From positions 1 to 64,000 of the forward strand of contig NZ_RXYK01000004.1 of NCBI RefSeq assembly GCF_003968655.1: a stretch of DNA of 64,000 bases. The letters run 5' to 3'. This stretch comes from Chlorobium phaeovibrioides (GTDB taxonomy: Bacteria; Bacteroidota; Chlorobiia; Chlorobiales; Chlorobiaceae). Each line of letters begins with the position of its first letter. Position 1 is the first letter of the stretch. Below, piece by piece: positions 1 to 9,082 of the stretch. Position numbers and translations under genes: made by a program. The notes beneath the pieces are model-generated. The model was not told the DNA's origin. It searched no databases and saw only the letters and a list, made by a program, of their open reading frames with translations.

Positions 1-132
1 CGATAACGATAAGGTACGAGATTCTACAGAAGTGAGCAACCCGCCTCTTTTTTCGTGCTTTACAAAGCACTGGTGGGATTATTATGCAAACGGGAAAACT
101 TTGTGTTTGATGGTTTCAATATAGGATGTCCC

Positions 133-1296
133 CTAGTTTTTGATGAGCGGGCGGAGTTGGCTGGTGAATGCTGCCATGACGAGCAGGCTGCCGGCGTTTC
201 GTTCGAGCGAGCGGATGGATTCTTCGGCAAGGGTGGAGATGGCCATCAGGTCGGGGTTGGGGAAGTTGCGGGCAAACCTGTCGACAGCATCGGCGATGTC
301 GGGGTTGTTGAGGTTTGCAAAGGCGGGATTGATGCTTCGATGCATGGCATCCTGAAGAAAGAGGAGTATTGATGATATGAAGAGTATCAGCTCCTGCCGG
401 GAAAGGTTTTTTGTCTGCTCTTCAGCGCTGAGAATGGCTTTGTGGAAGTGGCCGGCCATCAGGATACTGCGCAGGTAGTCGAGGGCTTTTGTCCGGATGG
501 CCTTTTCTGCGGGTTCAAAACCCGGTTCCATGCGGTTCAGCATCAGTTCCCATGCCCGGCGAAGACTTCCCCGTGATGCTTTGACAATGCTTTCCCTCTC
601 GTCTGGTGCAATGTCGGTTCTCTGCTCTTCCATCCATGAACGGAGCTCTCTTTCGGGTATGCGCTGGAATATGATTTCCTGACATCGGGAGCGGATTGTC
701 GGGAGGAGCGATTCGGGTCTGGAGGAGACAAGGATGAAGAGGATATGCGGCGGAGGCTCTTCTAGCAGCTTGAGAAGCTTGTTGGCTGCAGAGGGGTGCA
801 GGCGGTCGGCCTGCGAAATGATGAACACTTTCCGGCTCCCTTCACGGGGCATGAATGAGGCTTTCTGCTGAAGCTGAATGACCTGTTCGGTGAGAATTCC
901 CATGGAACGGTCCATGCATGGGGTGAAGTAGGGGTTTGCTTTTTTCTGTTCCAGAAGTGTGTCGTACCGCTCTTTCGCCTCTGTGAATTTCCTGTTGTCC
1001 TTTTTCGGCGAGTCGCTCCCTTCAAGCAGCGCGGACTCTACGGGGAAGAGATATTCGACATTCGGATGGAGCAGTGCTTCCATTTCCCTGCAGTCGGCGC
1101 AAAGCCCGCAGGCGCCTTCAGGCGAAGTGCCCGAACTAGTGCAGGAGAGAGCTTTTGCGAGTTCAAATGCAACCATCTCTTTGCCGGCACCGTCGGGGCC
1201 GGTGAACAGGTAGGCATGAGCCAGCCGCCCTCCAAGGAGGGCGCTTCTGAGAACACGGACCTGCTGCTGTTGTCCTATGACGGTGTTCCAGCTCAT
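133..1296 (-). CDS. holB: DNA polymerase III subunit delta' (clamp-loader ATPase)
   Basis: The product (387 aa) is a RuvB/RFC-like AAA+ clamp-loader subunit that helps load the beta sliding clamp on DNA. Visible marks are a P-loop-like GPDGAGKE at residues 33-40, a zinc-site pattern of cysteines at 52, 63, 66 and 69, the clamp-loader stretch LLKLLEEPP and the SRC sensor-like motif. The N-terminus (SWNTVIGQ) is the usual start of delta'/gamma proteins, and the retained zinc cysteines fit either paralogue. The length and the absence of a long gamma/tau C-terminal extension favour delta'. It lies just downstream of ilvE on the same strand (20 bp gap). Subunit identity is fairly secure; the family is certain. 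Confidence 0.9.
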   Translation of the reverse strand: MSWNTVIGQQQQVRVLRSALLGGRLAHAYLFTGPDGAGKEMVAFELAKALSCTSSGTSPEGACGLCADCREMEALLHPNVEYLFPVESALLEGSDSPKKDNRKFTEAKERYDTLLEQKKANPYFTPCMDRSMGILTEQVIQLQQKASFMPREGSRKVFIISQADRLHPSAANKLLKLLEEPPPHILFILVSSRPESLLPTIRSRCQEIIFQRIPERELRSWMEEQRTDIAPDERESIVKASRGSLRRAWELMLNRMEPGFEPAEKAIRTKALDYLRSILMAGHFHKAILSAEEQTKNLSRQELILFISSILLFLQDAMHRSINPAFANLNNPDIADAVDRFARNFPNPDLMAISTLAEESIRSLERNAGSLLVMAAFTSQLRPLIKN

Positions 1297-1316
1297 ACTT
1301 CTGAAATCCTCTTCAT

Positions 1317-2240
1317 TCAGATGAATGTGAGCCAGCTGTATGGGTCTTCGCCTGTCTGCAGAATGTTCAGATACTGGTGCTGGAGTGCTTCGGTGACGGG
1401 GCCCCGTTTTTCGTTGCCGATGGGGTATTTGTCGATGCTTCTGACAGGCGTTATTTCTGCTGCCGTTCCTGTCAGGAAGACCTCGTCGGCAACATAGAGT
1501 GCTTCGCGGGGAATCATGGTCTCCTTTACCTCATAGCCAAGTTCCCGGGCAATGTGCATGACGGCTCCGCGGGTGAATCCGGGAAGTATAGACTGGGCCG
1601 ACATGGGCGTGTGGATGACATTGTCGCGGATAATGAAAATGTTCTCGCCGCTGCCTTCTGACACATAGCCGTTGACATCGAGTGCAATCCCTTCGGCGTA
1701 GTCGTCCGTCAGGGCTTCCATTTTGATAAGCTGCGAGTTCAGGTAGTTCCCTCCGGCTTTGGCCCAGGAGGGAAGGGTGTTTGGTGCAAGGCGGTTCCAT
1801 GATGATACCCTGACATCGACTCCGGTTTCAAGGACATCTTCGCCGAGGTAGGTTCCCCATTCCCAGGTGGCGATGGCAACCTCTATCGATGCGCGGTGGG
1901 GGTTGACTCCAAGCGCACCCTGTCCGCGGTAGACCAGCGGGCGTACATAGCAGGATTTATGGCTGTTTGCCTGTATGGTGCTGATGACGGCTTCCTTCAG
2001 TTCTTTTTCTGAGTATGGAATTTCAATGCGATAGATTTTTGCCGAGTCCCTGAGGCGGCGGATATGTTCATCGAGAAAAAGGATGGCTGAGCCTTTGGCG
2101 GTTTCATAGCAGCGGATTCCTTCAAAAATGGATGAACCGTAGTGGACGACATGCGAAAGAATATGGATTTTGGCGTCGTTCCAGTCGATGAGTTCGCCGT
2201 TCATCCAGATTTTGAGAGACTTGTTCATAGTGAGAGACAT
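1317..2240 (-). CDS. ilvE: Branched-chain amino acid aminotransferase
   Basis: This 307-aa fold-type IV PLP enzyme catalyses the last step of valine, leucine and isoleucine synthesis (2-oxo acid plus glutamate) in the cytoplasm. Seen in the sequence: an N-terminal WMNGELIDW, the substrate-side region PLVYRGQGALGVNPH, the stretch WAKAGGNYLNS carrying the predicted PLP lysine, and EGSGENIF near the cofactor phosphate. Length matches the IlvE family. An alternative ATG four codons downstream (MNKSLK) is possible. It is followed at 20 bp by holB. D-amino acid aminotransferase and aminodeoxychorismate lyase share the fold, but the overall motif set and length favour IlvE. Confidence 0.93.
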   Translation of the reverse strand: MSLTMNKSLKIWMNGELIDWNDAKIHILSHVVHYGSSIFEGIRCYETAKGSAILFLDEHIRRLRDSAKIYRIEIPYSEKELKEAVISTIQANSHKSCYVRPLVYRGQGALGVNPHRASIEVAIATWEWGTYLGEDVLETGVDVRVSSWNRLAPNTLPSWAKAGGNYLNSQLIKMEALTDDYAEGIALDVNGYVSEGSGENIFIIRDNVIHTPMSAQSILPGFTRGAVMHIARELGYEVKETMIPREALYVADEVFLTGTAAEITPVRSIDKYPIGNEKRGPVTEALQHQYLNILQTGEDPYSWLTFI

Positions 2241-2316
2241 TGGTGTGTTATGGCTTTTGGGCTACAGTCTGATAAAGATAGTGTTGTTTTTGGTGATTTG
2301 AAAAATCGCCGACGAC

Positions 2317-2348
2317 AAAAAGCCCCGCAGGAGTGTGCGGGGCTTTTT
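2317..2348 (-). terminator. Rho-independent terminator after the phosphofructokinase gene
   Basis: A perfect 9-bp inverted repeat (AGCCCCGCA / TGCGGGGCT) with a 6-nt loop is flanked by A and T runs, so it can work on both strands. It lies about 30 bp beyond the stop codon of the minus-strand pfk gene and separates it from ilvE. Confidence 0.9.
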
Positions 2349-2376
2349 GCTGGTATGGTTTATCCTGTTGCGGAGC

Positions 2377-3582
2377 TCAGTAGATCCTTTCGTAGACGCC
2401 GTCGACTTCACGAAGAATCGGCTCGTAGGGAACCGGTTTGCGGCCAAAGCAGATGCCGAGCGATTCGTACATGGAGACCTGTTCAAGATCAACATGTCGC
2501 TGCACAATGGCTTTTTCCGATGCAATGTATTCAACCTTGCGCCCTTTGACTTTCGATACAGTAACACCTGTTTTCCCATCAAGGAGAAGCAGGACGGCTG
2601 CCGCACCGGCCTCAAAGCCGAAGTTGGTGTCGTAGGCCGATGAACTGCCGCAGCGCACAAGGTGGCCGGGATGGATTTCACGAACCTCCGGGATTTCATA
2701 GATCCCTTCAACAAACATTCCGGTCTCTTTCATGAAGAGCGGCATGGCAGGGTCGGCCTTCATCCTCTTCTGGATTTCCTGACAGGTGAATTTTCCTGCA
2801 CCCGCAAGTTTCTTGTGTCCGAATGCGTCAATGCCGGCGCCTTCGTCGACAATGTCGCTTCCATCGGCATTTTTGAGCCCTTCGGCTACAACGATGGTGT
2901 ATGTCCCGCTGTGGACATCGTTCTGGCGGATTCGGCGTGTGAAGCGTTCCGCAAGGTGATCGTATACCACATCCCAATCAGTCGGGATTTCAGGAATGAG
3001 AATGCAGTCTGCCTCGGCGGCAACGCCGCTGCGGAAGGATGTATGGCCGGCATAACGGCCGAAGACTTCTGTGACAAGAACCCGGTTGTGGGTTTTGCCG
3101 GTTGTTTTCAGGTCGTGGACGAATTCTGCGATGCGGTTGATTGTCGAGTCGCCCCCGACCGAGTAGGTCTGCAGGTCGAGGTCCATTGTTTTTGGTGCGT
3201 GGATGCACTGGATTCCGTTCTGGTTGAGGTCAACCATGACGCTGCCTGAGTCGTCGCCGCCGCTGATGACAAGGCCGTCAAGCTCAAACTTTTTCATCCC
3301 CGCTTTGATACGGTTGTATTTTTCCGGGTTGCTGATTGCTTTGACTTTTACGCGGGAGTGGCCTGCTTCCGAGCCGGCGAATGTTGCGTCAAACCGGTCG
3401 AGCCTCTGCTGGTCGAGACGAACAATGTGGTCCTGGTCGATGAGGTTGTAGAGTCCTGCGTAGCCGTTGGGTATGATGAAGAGCTCAAGTTCTTTTGCCT
3501 GCGCCATGAGCGCGGCGCCTTTGAGGACTGCATTGAGACCGCCGCAGTCGCCACCGCTGGTGAGGATGCCGATTTTTTTCAC
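2377..3582 (-). CDS. pfp: 6-phosphofructokinase, predicted pyrophosphate-dependent
   Basis: The 401-aa protein phosphorylates fructose 6-phosphate in glycolysis/gluconeogenesis. It has the PFK signature GILTSGGDCGGLN at residues 4-16, GGDDS at 108-112 and PKTMDLD at 130-136, with D134 at the catalytic-base position. ATP-using enzymes carry GGDGS and PGT at these places. Aspartate plus lysine (D111, K131) is the known mark of PPi-using PFKs, so a reversible PPi-dependent reaction is predicted. The L in TMDLD, where most enzymes have N, is unusual. The start is a GTG preceded by a strong AGAAGGAG ribosome-binding site. A terminator follows. Phosphodonor use is inferred from residues only. Confidence 0.88.
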   Translation of the reverse strand: MKKIGILTSGGDCGGLNAVLKGAALMAQAKELELFIIPNGYAGLYNLIDQDHIVRLDQQRLDRFDATFAGSEAGHSRVKVKAISNPEKYNRIKAGMKKFELDGLVISGGDDSGSVMVDLNQNGIQCIHAPKTMDLDLQTYSVGGDSTINRIAEFVHDLKTTGKTHNRVLVTEVFGRYAGHTSFRSGVAAEADCILIPEIPTDWDVVYDHLAERFTRRIRQNDVHSGTYTIVVAEGLKNADGSDIVDEGAGIDAFGHKKLAGAGKFTCQEIQKRMKADPAMPLFMKETGMFVEGIYEIPEVREIHPGHLVRCGSSSAYDTNFGFEAGAAAVLLLLDGKTGVTVSKVKGRKVEYIASEKAIVQRHVDLEQVSMYESLGICFGRKPVPYEPILREVDGVYERIY

Positions 3583-3736
3583 TGTGTCCCTTCTCCTTCT
3601 CTTTTTAAACGGGTTGGATTATGAGCCCCGAATTTATTTATTTGTCAGGAAATCGCTTTCCTGATGTTCTGCTGTCAAGATAGATTTTTTGTATGATTAT
3701 TCAACGAAGGGTTCCCCGGAATTTAACCCGATTGTC

Positions 3737-5005
3737 ATGGACTGGATGGATCATCTGCGATTTGCTTTTGTGCATCTCAGGGAGCGCCGCCGCCAGACGC
3801 TGCTGACCGCACTCGGCGTAGCAGTGGGGTCGGCGATGCTGATAACCACCATTTCGGTGGCACGGGGTTCATCGGCCAATGTGATTTCGAAGGTTATTGA
3901 TACCAGCCCCCATGTGCTGGTGAAGGCGGATCGGGTGACGCCGCTTGTGCCCGATAACATCGTCCCGCAAGCGGGCGGGCAGGTCTCGATGGTGGTGAAG
4001 AATGTTACGCCTGATGATGAAGTGGTGATCAAAAGCTATACGGGGGTGGTTGAGGCCATTGCCGGTGTCAGCGGGGTGAGCCGTATTTCGCCTTTTGTGG
4101 AGAGCCGGGTGATTGCCCGTAATAAAACCCGTTTTACCCCCTGTGTTCTCAAGGGGGTTGTGCCGGAACTTGAGGCTGATATTGCAGGACTGCGCAAAAA
4201 TCTGCTGGACCCGAATGCCATTGAGGAGCTCGGCGCTACTCCCAACGGGATGATTGCCGGGTATCTTCTGGCCGAGAAGCTTCATCTCCGCTATAGGGAC
4301 CGTGTGGTTCTGGTGACTAAAAACGGGGAGGAGTTCAGCGCAACTCTTGTCGGCCGTTTTGGCAGCGGATTCAATGTCAAGGATGAACGGGAGGCAATTG
4401 TGAACCTTGCCCTTGCCCAGCGGATGGAGGGGATTGCATCAAGTTCTGTGAGCGGTATCGGACTGAGTACCAGCCGGGTGGAGCGGGCTGCCGCTACGGC
4501 GGCTCTGGTGCAGTCTGCCACCGGTTACAAAAGCGAGAGCTGGGACGAGACCAATCGCAATGTGATTGATTTCTACAACCGCAATGCGGCCATAACGCTG
4601 GTGTTGGTGGGGTTTGTGTTTGTGGTTGCCGGTCTGGGGGTTTCATCAGTCATGACGACGGTGGTGCTGCAGAAGGTGAAAGATATTGCAATCCTCCGCT
4701 CCATGGGAGTCCGGGCTTCGAGCATTACCCGGATATTCATGCTGGAGGGTTTGATGATAGGCATTCTCGGCGTCCTGTTCGGCAGTCCGATAGGTCATGT
4801 CATCTGTCACGCCATTTCCACCATACGATTTGAAGCGACGACTGCCGGTGTGCTGAAGGCTGATCGGATCAACATTCTTGAGTCGCCCGATGCGCACCTG
4901 ATTGTCGCCCTGTTCGGCATTGTCATCGCTGTGATCTCCTCCATCAGTCCGGCACGCAAAGCGACCTCCTATATGCCGGTCAGCATTCTTCGCGGCGAAG
5001 TGTAG
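3737..5005 (+). CDS. ABC transporter permease, MacB/FtsX type
   Basis: This is an inner-membrane permease of the MacB/LolC type. One N-terminal membrane helix (within LLTALGVAVGSAMLITTIS) is followed by a periplasmic MacB_PCD-like domain of about 230 residues, then three C-terminal helices of the FtsX domain. Characteristic pieces are the coupling region VKDIAILRSMGVRASSITRIFMLEG and a final ARKATSYMPVSILRGEV. The frame is open from a TTG at 3689, but the ATG at 3737 (MDWMDHLRF) is a more normal start. No ATP-binding subunit is next to it, so its partner must be encoded elsewhere. The substrate is unknown; lipoprotein release and macrolide/peptide export are family roles. Confidence 0.85.
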   Translation: MDWMDHLRFAFVHLRERRRQTLLTALGVAVGSAMLITTISVARGSSANVISKVIDTSPHVLVKADRVTPLVPDNIVPQAGGQVSMVVKNVTPDDEVVIKSYTGVVEAIAGVSGVSRISPFVESRVIARNKTRFTPCVLKGVVPELEADIAGLRKNLLDPNAIEELGATPNGMIAGYLLAEKLHLRYRDRVVLVTKNGEEFSATLVGRFGSGFNVKDEREAIVNLALAQRMEGIASSSVSGIGLSTSRVERAAATAALVQSATGYKSESWDETNRNVIDFYNRNAAITLVLVGFVFVVAGLGVSSVMTTVVLQKVKDIAILRSMGVRASSITRIFMLEGLMIGILGVLFGSPIGHVICHAISTIRFEATTAGVLKADRINILESPDAHLIVALFGIVIAVISSISPARKATSYMPVSILRGEV

Positions 5006-5012
5006 ATTACTC

Positions 5013-5486
5013 TCAGGCTTTTTCTATGATGCAGACTGCGTGGGCTGCAGCGCCTTCTTCACGGCCGATATAGCCGAGCTTTTCGTTGGTTGTGGCTTTG
5101 ACCGATACAAGGTCGGTTTCTATCTGGAGACAGCGGGCGATGTTTTTCCGCATGTCAACGACGAAGGGGGCGATTTTGGGTGCTTCAAGCAGCAGCATTG
5201 CGTCAACATTGACGGTACGCCAGCCATTTTTCTCCAGCAGTTTTCCCACATGCTTCAAGAGAATCATGCTGTCAATGTCTTTGAATTCCGGACTGGTGTC
5301 GGGGAAGTGGAGGCCGATGTCGCCAAGGGCGGCAGCGCCAAGCAGGGCGTCGCTGACGGCGTGCAGAAGCACATCGGCGTCGCTGTGGCCGTCAAGCCCT
5401 TTGGGTGAGGGAATGTCGACACCGCCGACGATAAGTTTTCTCCCCTCTTTGAAGGAGTGGACATCAATACCTATACCGATACGCAT
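5013..5486 (-). CDS. ispF: 2-C-methyl-D-erythritol 2,4-cyclodiphosphate synthase
   Basis: The 157-aa enzyme of the non-mevalonate isoprenoid pathway converts CDP-methylerythritol 2-phosphate to the cyclic diphosphate, releasing CMP. Metal ligands D8, H10 and H42 sit in GIDVH and VLLHAV, the GHSDAD motif is at 33-38, and the C-terminal [21 protein letters not shown] is typical. It is full length for the family. It converges with the upstream permease gene (7 bp apart). Isoprenoid supply feeds chlorosome bacteriochlorophyll tails, carotenoids and quinones in this kind of organism (inference from lifestyle). Confidence 0.96.
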   Translation of the reverse strand: MRIGIGIDVHSFKEGRKLIVGGVDIPSPKGLDGHSDADVLLHAVSDALLGAAALGDIGLHFPDTSPEFKDIDSMILLKHVGKLLEKNGWRTVNVDAMLLLEAPKIAPFVVDMRKNIARCLQIETDLVSVKATTNEKLGYIGREEGAAAHAVCIIEKA

Positions 5487-5751
5487 GGCAGGAACGGGTT
5501 TTATGTTGTTGTTCAGCAGGTATCCAAGATAGGATAAAAGGGTGAATATATGAATTTGCCCATGATGATTGGTTACGCAAAAGGCCGTATGAATCCGCTG
5601 CGACTGCAGCGTTTATGGAGCAGTATGACACCCTTTTGAAGGATGTGGACCGGCCCCCTTAAAGCGATGACGCTCGAGGTGTTTGGTTCGAAGAGCCTGC
5701 TTCGGAACCGCTTGCTTTCGAGTCGGCGCGTCTGGATGAAAGAGGGGGGTG

Positions 5752-6684
5752 TCATCCGGTGACGAGGCTTCCCTTGAACTCTTGAGGAGTCGGGGCACCG
5801 GGCGTTGAGAAGAATTTCTCGATTGCCGCCGCTACTTTTTCGCCGATATCCGGCTGCACGAAGTTCATGGTACCGATCTGAATGGCGCTTGCGCCTGTCA
5901 CAAGAAACTCCATGGCGTCGTCAAATGAGGCGATGCCGCCCATGCCTACAACCGGTATGGAGACGGCGTTATATACTTCCCACACTTTTGCCAGGGCTAT
6001 CGGCTTGATTGCCGGCCCTGAAAGGCCTCCTGTTACATTGGTCAGGAGTGGACGGCGTTTTTTCCAGTCAACAGCCATTCCGACTACTGTGTTGATGAGC
6101 GACAGGGAGTCAGCTCCTGCTGCTTCGGCGGCAAGGGCTATTGAGCTGATGGAGGTCACATTGGGTGTAAGCTTGATCATCAGGTGGCGGGAGGTAATGG
6201 CCCTCAGTTCCGTCACGATCTCACGGGTTGCATCGGGGCTCACCCCCATAATCATGCACTCGCCTTTCACATTGGGGCAGGAGAGGTTGATTTCATAGGC
6301 ATCAAGACCGGGAACTGCGTCAAGGCGTGAGACCACTTCCAGGTAGTCGTCAATCGAGCGTCCGGCAATATTGACGATGATTGATGTGTCGAGAGTACGG
6401 AGGAAGGGGACTTTGTCAGCAATGAACCTCTCAATTCCCACATTGGCGAGGCCGATTGCATTGACCATTCCGCAAGGGGTTTCGGCAATTCGCCGGGGCG
6501 GGTTGCCGGTTCGGGGTTCAAGCGAAATTGCCTTGGTGACCAGGCCACCGATGGCTGAAAGGTCGGTAAGGCGGCTGAGTTCTTCTCCGTAGGATACGGT
6601 GCCTGAGGCCAGAAGAACTGGTGACTTCAGTGTGAGACCCCTTCCGAGATTGATTGCCGGGGCTTGTGTGCTGCTGTTCTTCAT
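5752..6684 (-). CDS. pyrD: Dihydroorotate dehydrogenase B, catalytic subunit
   Basis: The 310-aa FMN enzyme oxidises dihydroorotate to orotate in pyrimidine synthesis. The catalytic-loop cysteine of class 1B lies in INLSCPNVKGE. Other family marks are LASGTVSYGEE near residue 25, NAIGLANVG, the FMN-binding GGLSGPAIKPIAL and the phosphate-binding VGMGGI and GASAIQIGT. Class 1B uses a PyrK electron-transfer partner, which is not in this window. It follows the glgP terminator on the same strand. Confidence 0.94.
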   Translation of the reverse strand: MKNSSTQAPAINLGRGLTLKSPVLLASGTVSYGEELSRLTDLSAIGGLVTKAISLEPRTGNPPRRIAETPCGMVNAIGLANVGIERFIADKVPFLRTLDTSIIVNIAGRSIDDYLEVVSRLDAVPGLDAYEINLSCPNVKGECMIMGVSPDATREIVTELRAITSRHLMIKLTPNVTSISSIALAAEAAGADSLSLINTVVGMAVDWKKRRPLLTNVTGGLSGPAIKPIALAKVWEVYNAVSIPVVGMGGIASFDDAMEFLVTGASAIQIGTMNFVQPDIGEKVAAAIEKFFSTPGAPTPQEFKGSLVTG

Positions 6685-6712
6685 GCTGGTCGATTTGCGG
6701 TTTCAATGCAGA

Positions 6713-6746
6713 AAGGGGCTGCCGGAATTTCTGCCGGCAGCCCCTT
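6713..6746 (-). terminator. Terminator between glgP and pyrD
   Basis: A perfect 13-bp inverted repeat (AAGGGGCTGCCGG and its complement) with an 8-nt loop lies 37 bp past the glgP stop. Read on the minus strand it ends in CCCCTTTC. Read on the plus strand a run of six T lies five bases further on. Confidence 0.8.
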
Positions 6747-6782
6747 GTGCTCTTTTTTGTTCACTGCCTGTTCAGCGTTCGC

Positions 6783-8903
6783 TTACTTCCCTCCGCCGGT
6801 GAGGTAGTATTTGGTTGCGTAGTCGCGAACCATCCTGTGGGTGTTGTATTCGGGTGCAATGGTTGCAATTGCATTCCGGATTTTTTTGATCCACCGTGTG
6901 GGGATGTTGTGTTCGTTGCGTTCGTAGAATGTGGGCAGAATCTGGTTTTCCAGTACGGAGTAGATCTGTTCAGCGTCAAAGCGGTCCTGCTCTTCGTGGT
7001 TGTCGAAGATTTCTCCGTTGCCGATGGACCAGCCGTTTTCGCCATTGTAGGCTTCAGGCCACCATCCGTCAAGAACGCTGAAGTTCAGGCCACCGTGCAG
7101 GACAGTTTTTTCTCCGGAAGTTCCGCTGGCCTCCATGGGACGGACAGGGTTGTTGAGCCAGATGTCAACGCCCGATACCATGCGTTTTGCAACACCGAGG
7201 TTGTAGTTCTCCAGGAAAATGACCCGTCCGGTGAACTCGGGACGGCGGGAGTGCTGTACAATCTGGCGGATGAAGTCCTTGCCTGCATCATCATGCGGAT
7301 GGGCTTTGCCGGCAAAAATGATCTGCATCGGCATTTTCGGATTATTGATGATCCGGTTGAGCCGCTCAAGGTCGCTGAAAATCATCGGTGCCCGCTTGTA
7401 GGTTGCAAAGCGGCGGGCAAAGCCTATGGTCAGGATGTCAGGTGAAAGGGTGTTTTTTTCCGAGCGCATGGCGTCATATTCGTTTGAACGCGATGGGCTG
7501 TGCTGATGGAAGAGCTGGTTGTCGATATAGCGATGGATGAAGTCCATCAGGTTGCGTTTGAGTGTGTAACGCAGTGACCAGAGCTCTTCGTCAGAAACTT
7601 TTGCAAGCGCCTCCTCCGCAGCTTCGCGCGAGAGGGTCATTGCTTCAAGATCTTCGGTGAATTTCTTCCAGAACGAGTCTGTGTAGCCGCAGCCCCAGCT
7701 GGGTGCGTGGACGCCGTTGGTGATGTGGCCGATGGGTACCTCTTCAATTTTTTTGCCGGGGAAGAGGTGCTGCCACATTTCCCGTGACACTTCGCCGTGC
7801 AGTTTTGAAACACCGTTGGCCGCGCGTGAGAGGTTGAGAGAGAGCACGGTCATGGTGAAGAGCCCCTGGGTGTTTTTCGGGTCTTCGGAGCCAAGCAGCA
7901 TCAGATCCTCAAAATCCATCCCCGTTTTGGAGAGGTATTTGTCGAAGGTGTAATGCATCATGTCGCGCGAGAAGCGGTCGTGTCCTGCCGGCACCGGGGT
8001 GTGTGTGGTAAAGACGCAGCGCTTTTTCACCGCTTCCATGGCCTCTTCCTTCTTTTTTCCTGCTGCGAGTTCGCCGGCGAGGAGCTCAAGGGTGAGGAAT
8101 GCCGAGTGGCCTTCATTCATATGGTAGACGGCCGGTTTCACACCAAGGCTGTCGAGCAGCTTCGCGCCTCCTATACCGAGCACGATCTCCTGGTTGATGC
8201 GCATGTTCTGGTCGCCGCCGTAGACCCTGCAGCAGATGTCGCGGTAGTGCGACTCGTTTGCAGGAATGTTTGTGTCGAGCAGATAGAGGGTTGCACGGCC
8301 GACTTTGAGCTTCCATGCCTGTGCGAACACTTCGCTCTGGGCAATATTGACGGAAATGACAAGGTCCTTGCCGTCGGGGCCGGTCACTTTTTCAATGGGA
8401 AGGCTTTCTGCATACTGCAGAGGATAGTCCTCCATCTGCCATCCATCCTCGTTGAGGTACTGGCGGAAGTAGCCCTCTTTGTAGAACAGCGTGATGCCGA
8501 TGAAGTTGATGCCGAGGTCACTGGCCGATTTGATGTGGTCACCGGCAAGGACGCCGAGGCCTCCTGAATAGATTCTTACACTTTCATGAATGCCGAACTC
8601 GGCGCTGAAGTATGCAACAGGATTTTTGGTGAGCTCCGGCGCATCCTTCAGTGCCCAGGTTTCTTTGCTGTTCAGGTAGTCCTGAAAACGGCTGTGGACA
8701 TTGAGGATTCTCTCACCCAGTTCGCACTGGCAACGGGCCGCAAGTTCTTCATTGGATATGTGGCGGAGCAGTTCTACCGGATTATGGTTGTTTCGTTCCC
8801 AGAGGAGGGGAGAAAGATCTTCGAATATCTGCTTGGCTTCGGTGTCCCATGACCACCAGAGGTTGTTGGAAAGATCTTTAAGGGCGCTTATTGTTTTCTG
8901 CAT
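6783..8903 (-). CDS. glgP: Alpha-glucan (glycogen/maltodextrin) phosphorylase
   Basis: This GT35-family phosphorylase releases glucose 1-phosphate from storage glucan. It is about 706 aa from the chosen ATG, matching the short archaeal/Thermus-type subgroup rather than the 800-850 aa classical form. The N-terminus has the DUF3417-like NNLWWSWD. Other motifs are FSAEFGIHES, VYHMNEGHSAFLTLE, the glucan-site HITNGVHAPSW, GFARRFATYKR and EASGTSGEKTVLHGG, with K of GEK as the predicted PLP lysine. The frame is open to an ATG at 8933, but the start at 8903 (MQKTISALKDL) aligns better with the family. A terminator follows. It shares its upstream region with a divergent phosphoesterase gene. Confidence 0.92.
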   Translation of the reverse strand: MQKTISALKDLSNNLWWSWDTEAKQIFEDLSPLLWERNNHNPVELLRHISNEELAARCQCELGERILNVHSRFQDYLNSKETWALKDAPELTKNPVAYFSAEFGIHESVRIYSGGLGVLAGDHIKSASDLGINFIGITLFYKEGYFRQYLNEDGWQMEDYPLQYAESLPIEKVTGPDGKDLVISVNIAQSEVFAQAWKLKVGRATLYLLDTNIPANESHYRDICCRVYGGDQNMRINQEIVLGIGGAKLLDSLGVKPAVYHMNEGHSAFLTLELLAGELAAGKKKEEAMEAVKKRCVFTTHTPVPAGHDRFSRDMMHYTFDKYLSKTGMDFEDLMLLGSEDPKNTQGLFTMTVLSLNLSRAANGVSKLHGEVSREMWQHLFPGKKIEEVPIGHITNGVHAPSWGCGYTDSFWKKFTEDLEAMTLSREAAEEALAKVSDEELWSLRYTLKRNLMDFIHRYIDNQLFHQHSPSRSNEYDAMRSEKNTLSPDILTIGFARRFATYKRAPMIFSDLERLNRIINNPKMPMQIIFAGKAHPHDDAGKDFIRQIVQHSRRPEFTGRVIFLENYNLGVAKRMVSGVDIWLNNPVRPMEASGTSGEKTVLHGGLNFSVLDGWWPEAYNGENGWSIGNGEIFDNHEEQDRFDAEQIYSVLENQILPTFYERNEHNIPTRWIKKIRNAIATIAPEYNTHRMVRDYATKYYLTGGGK

Positions 8904-9082
8904 GATAAGAAGAGGTCTCTTGGGCATGCCCATAGGGCAGCGGATTGAAATAAATGGGAGAAAGAAGGTATCTTGCTGAAGTCTTCCTGTGCCCCTGATT
9001 TATTACGGCTTTTTTATCGCCGGTGAATTGCGTTTGCACAATTTACTCTTTTAGAGCTCAAAACCGCAAAATTCTCTCCAAG

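Noticed and set aside
62-80. Palindrome GTGCTTTACAAAGCAC near the window start as a terminator for holB.
   Set aside because: On the minus strand it is followed by an A-run, not a T-run, and the loop is too tight.
133-372. Plus-strand frames opposite holB and many long frames opposite other genes.
   Set aside because: These are antisense shadows of clear genes in GC-rich codons and lack any family resemblance.
5546-5785. A reading frame between ispF and pyrD open but for one internal stop (at 5660), possible gene remnant.
   Set aside because: No start codon, no recognisable family and high-GC shadow frames are common; one stop in 240 bp is weak evidence.
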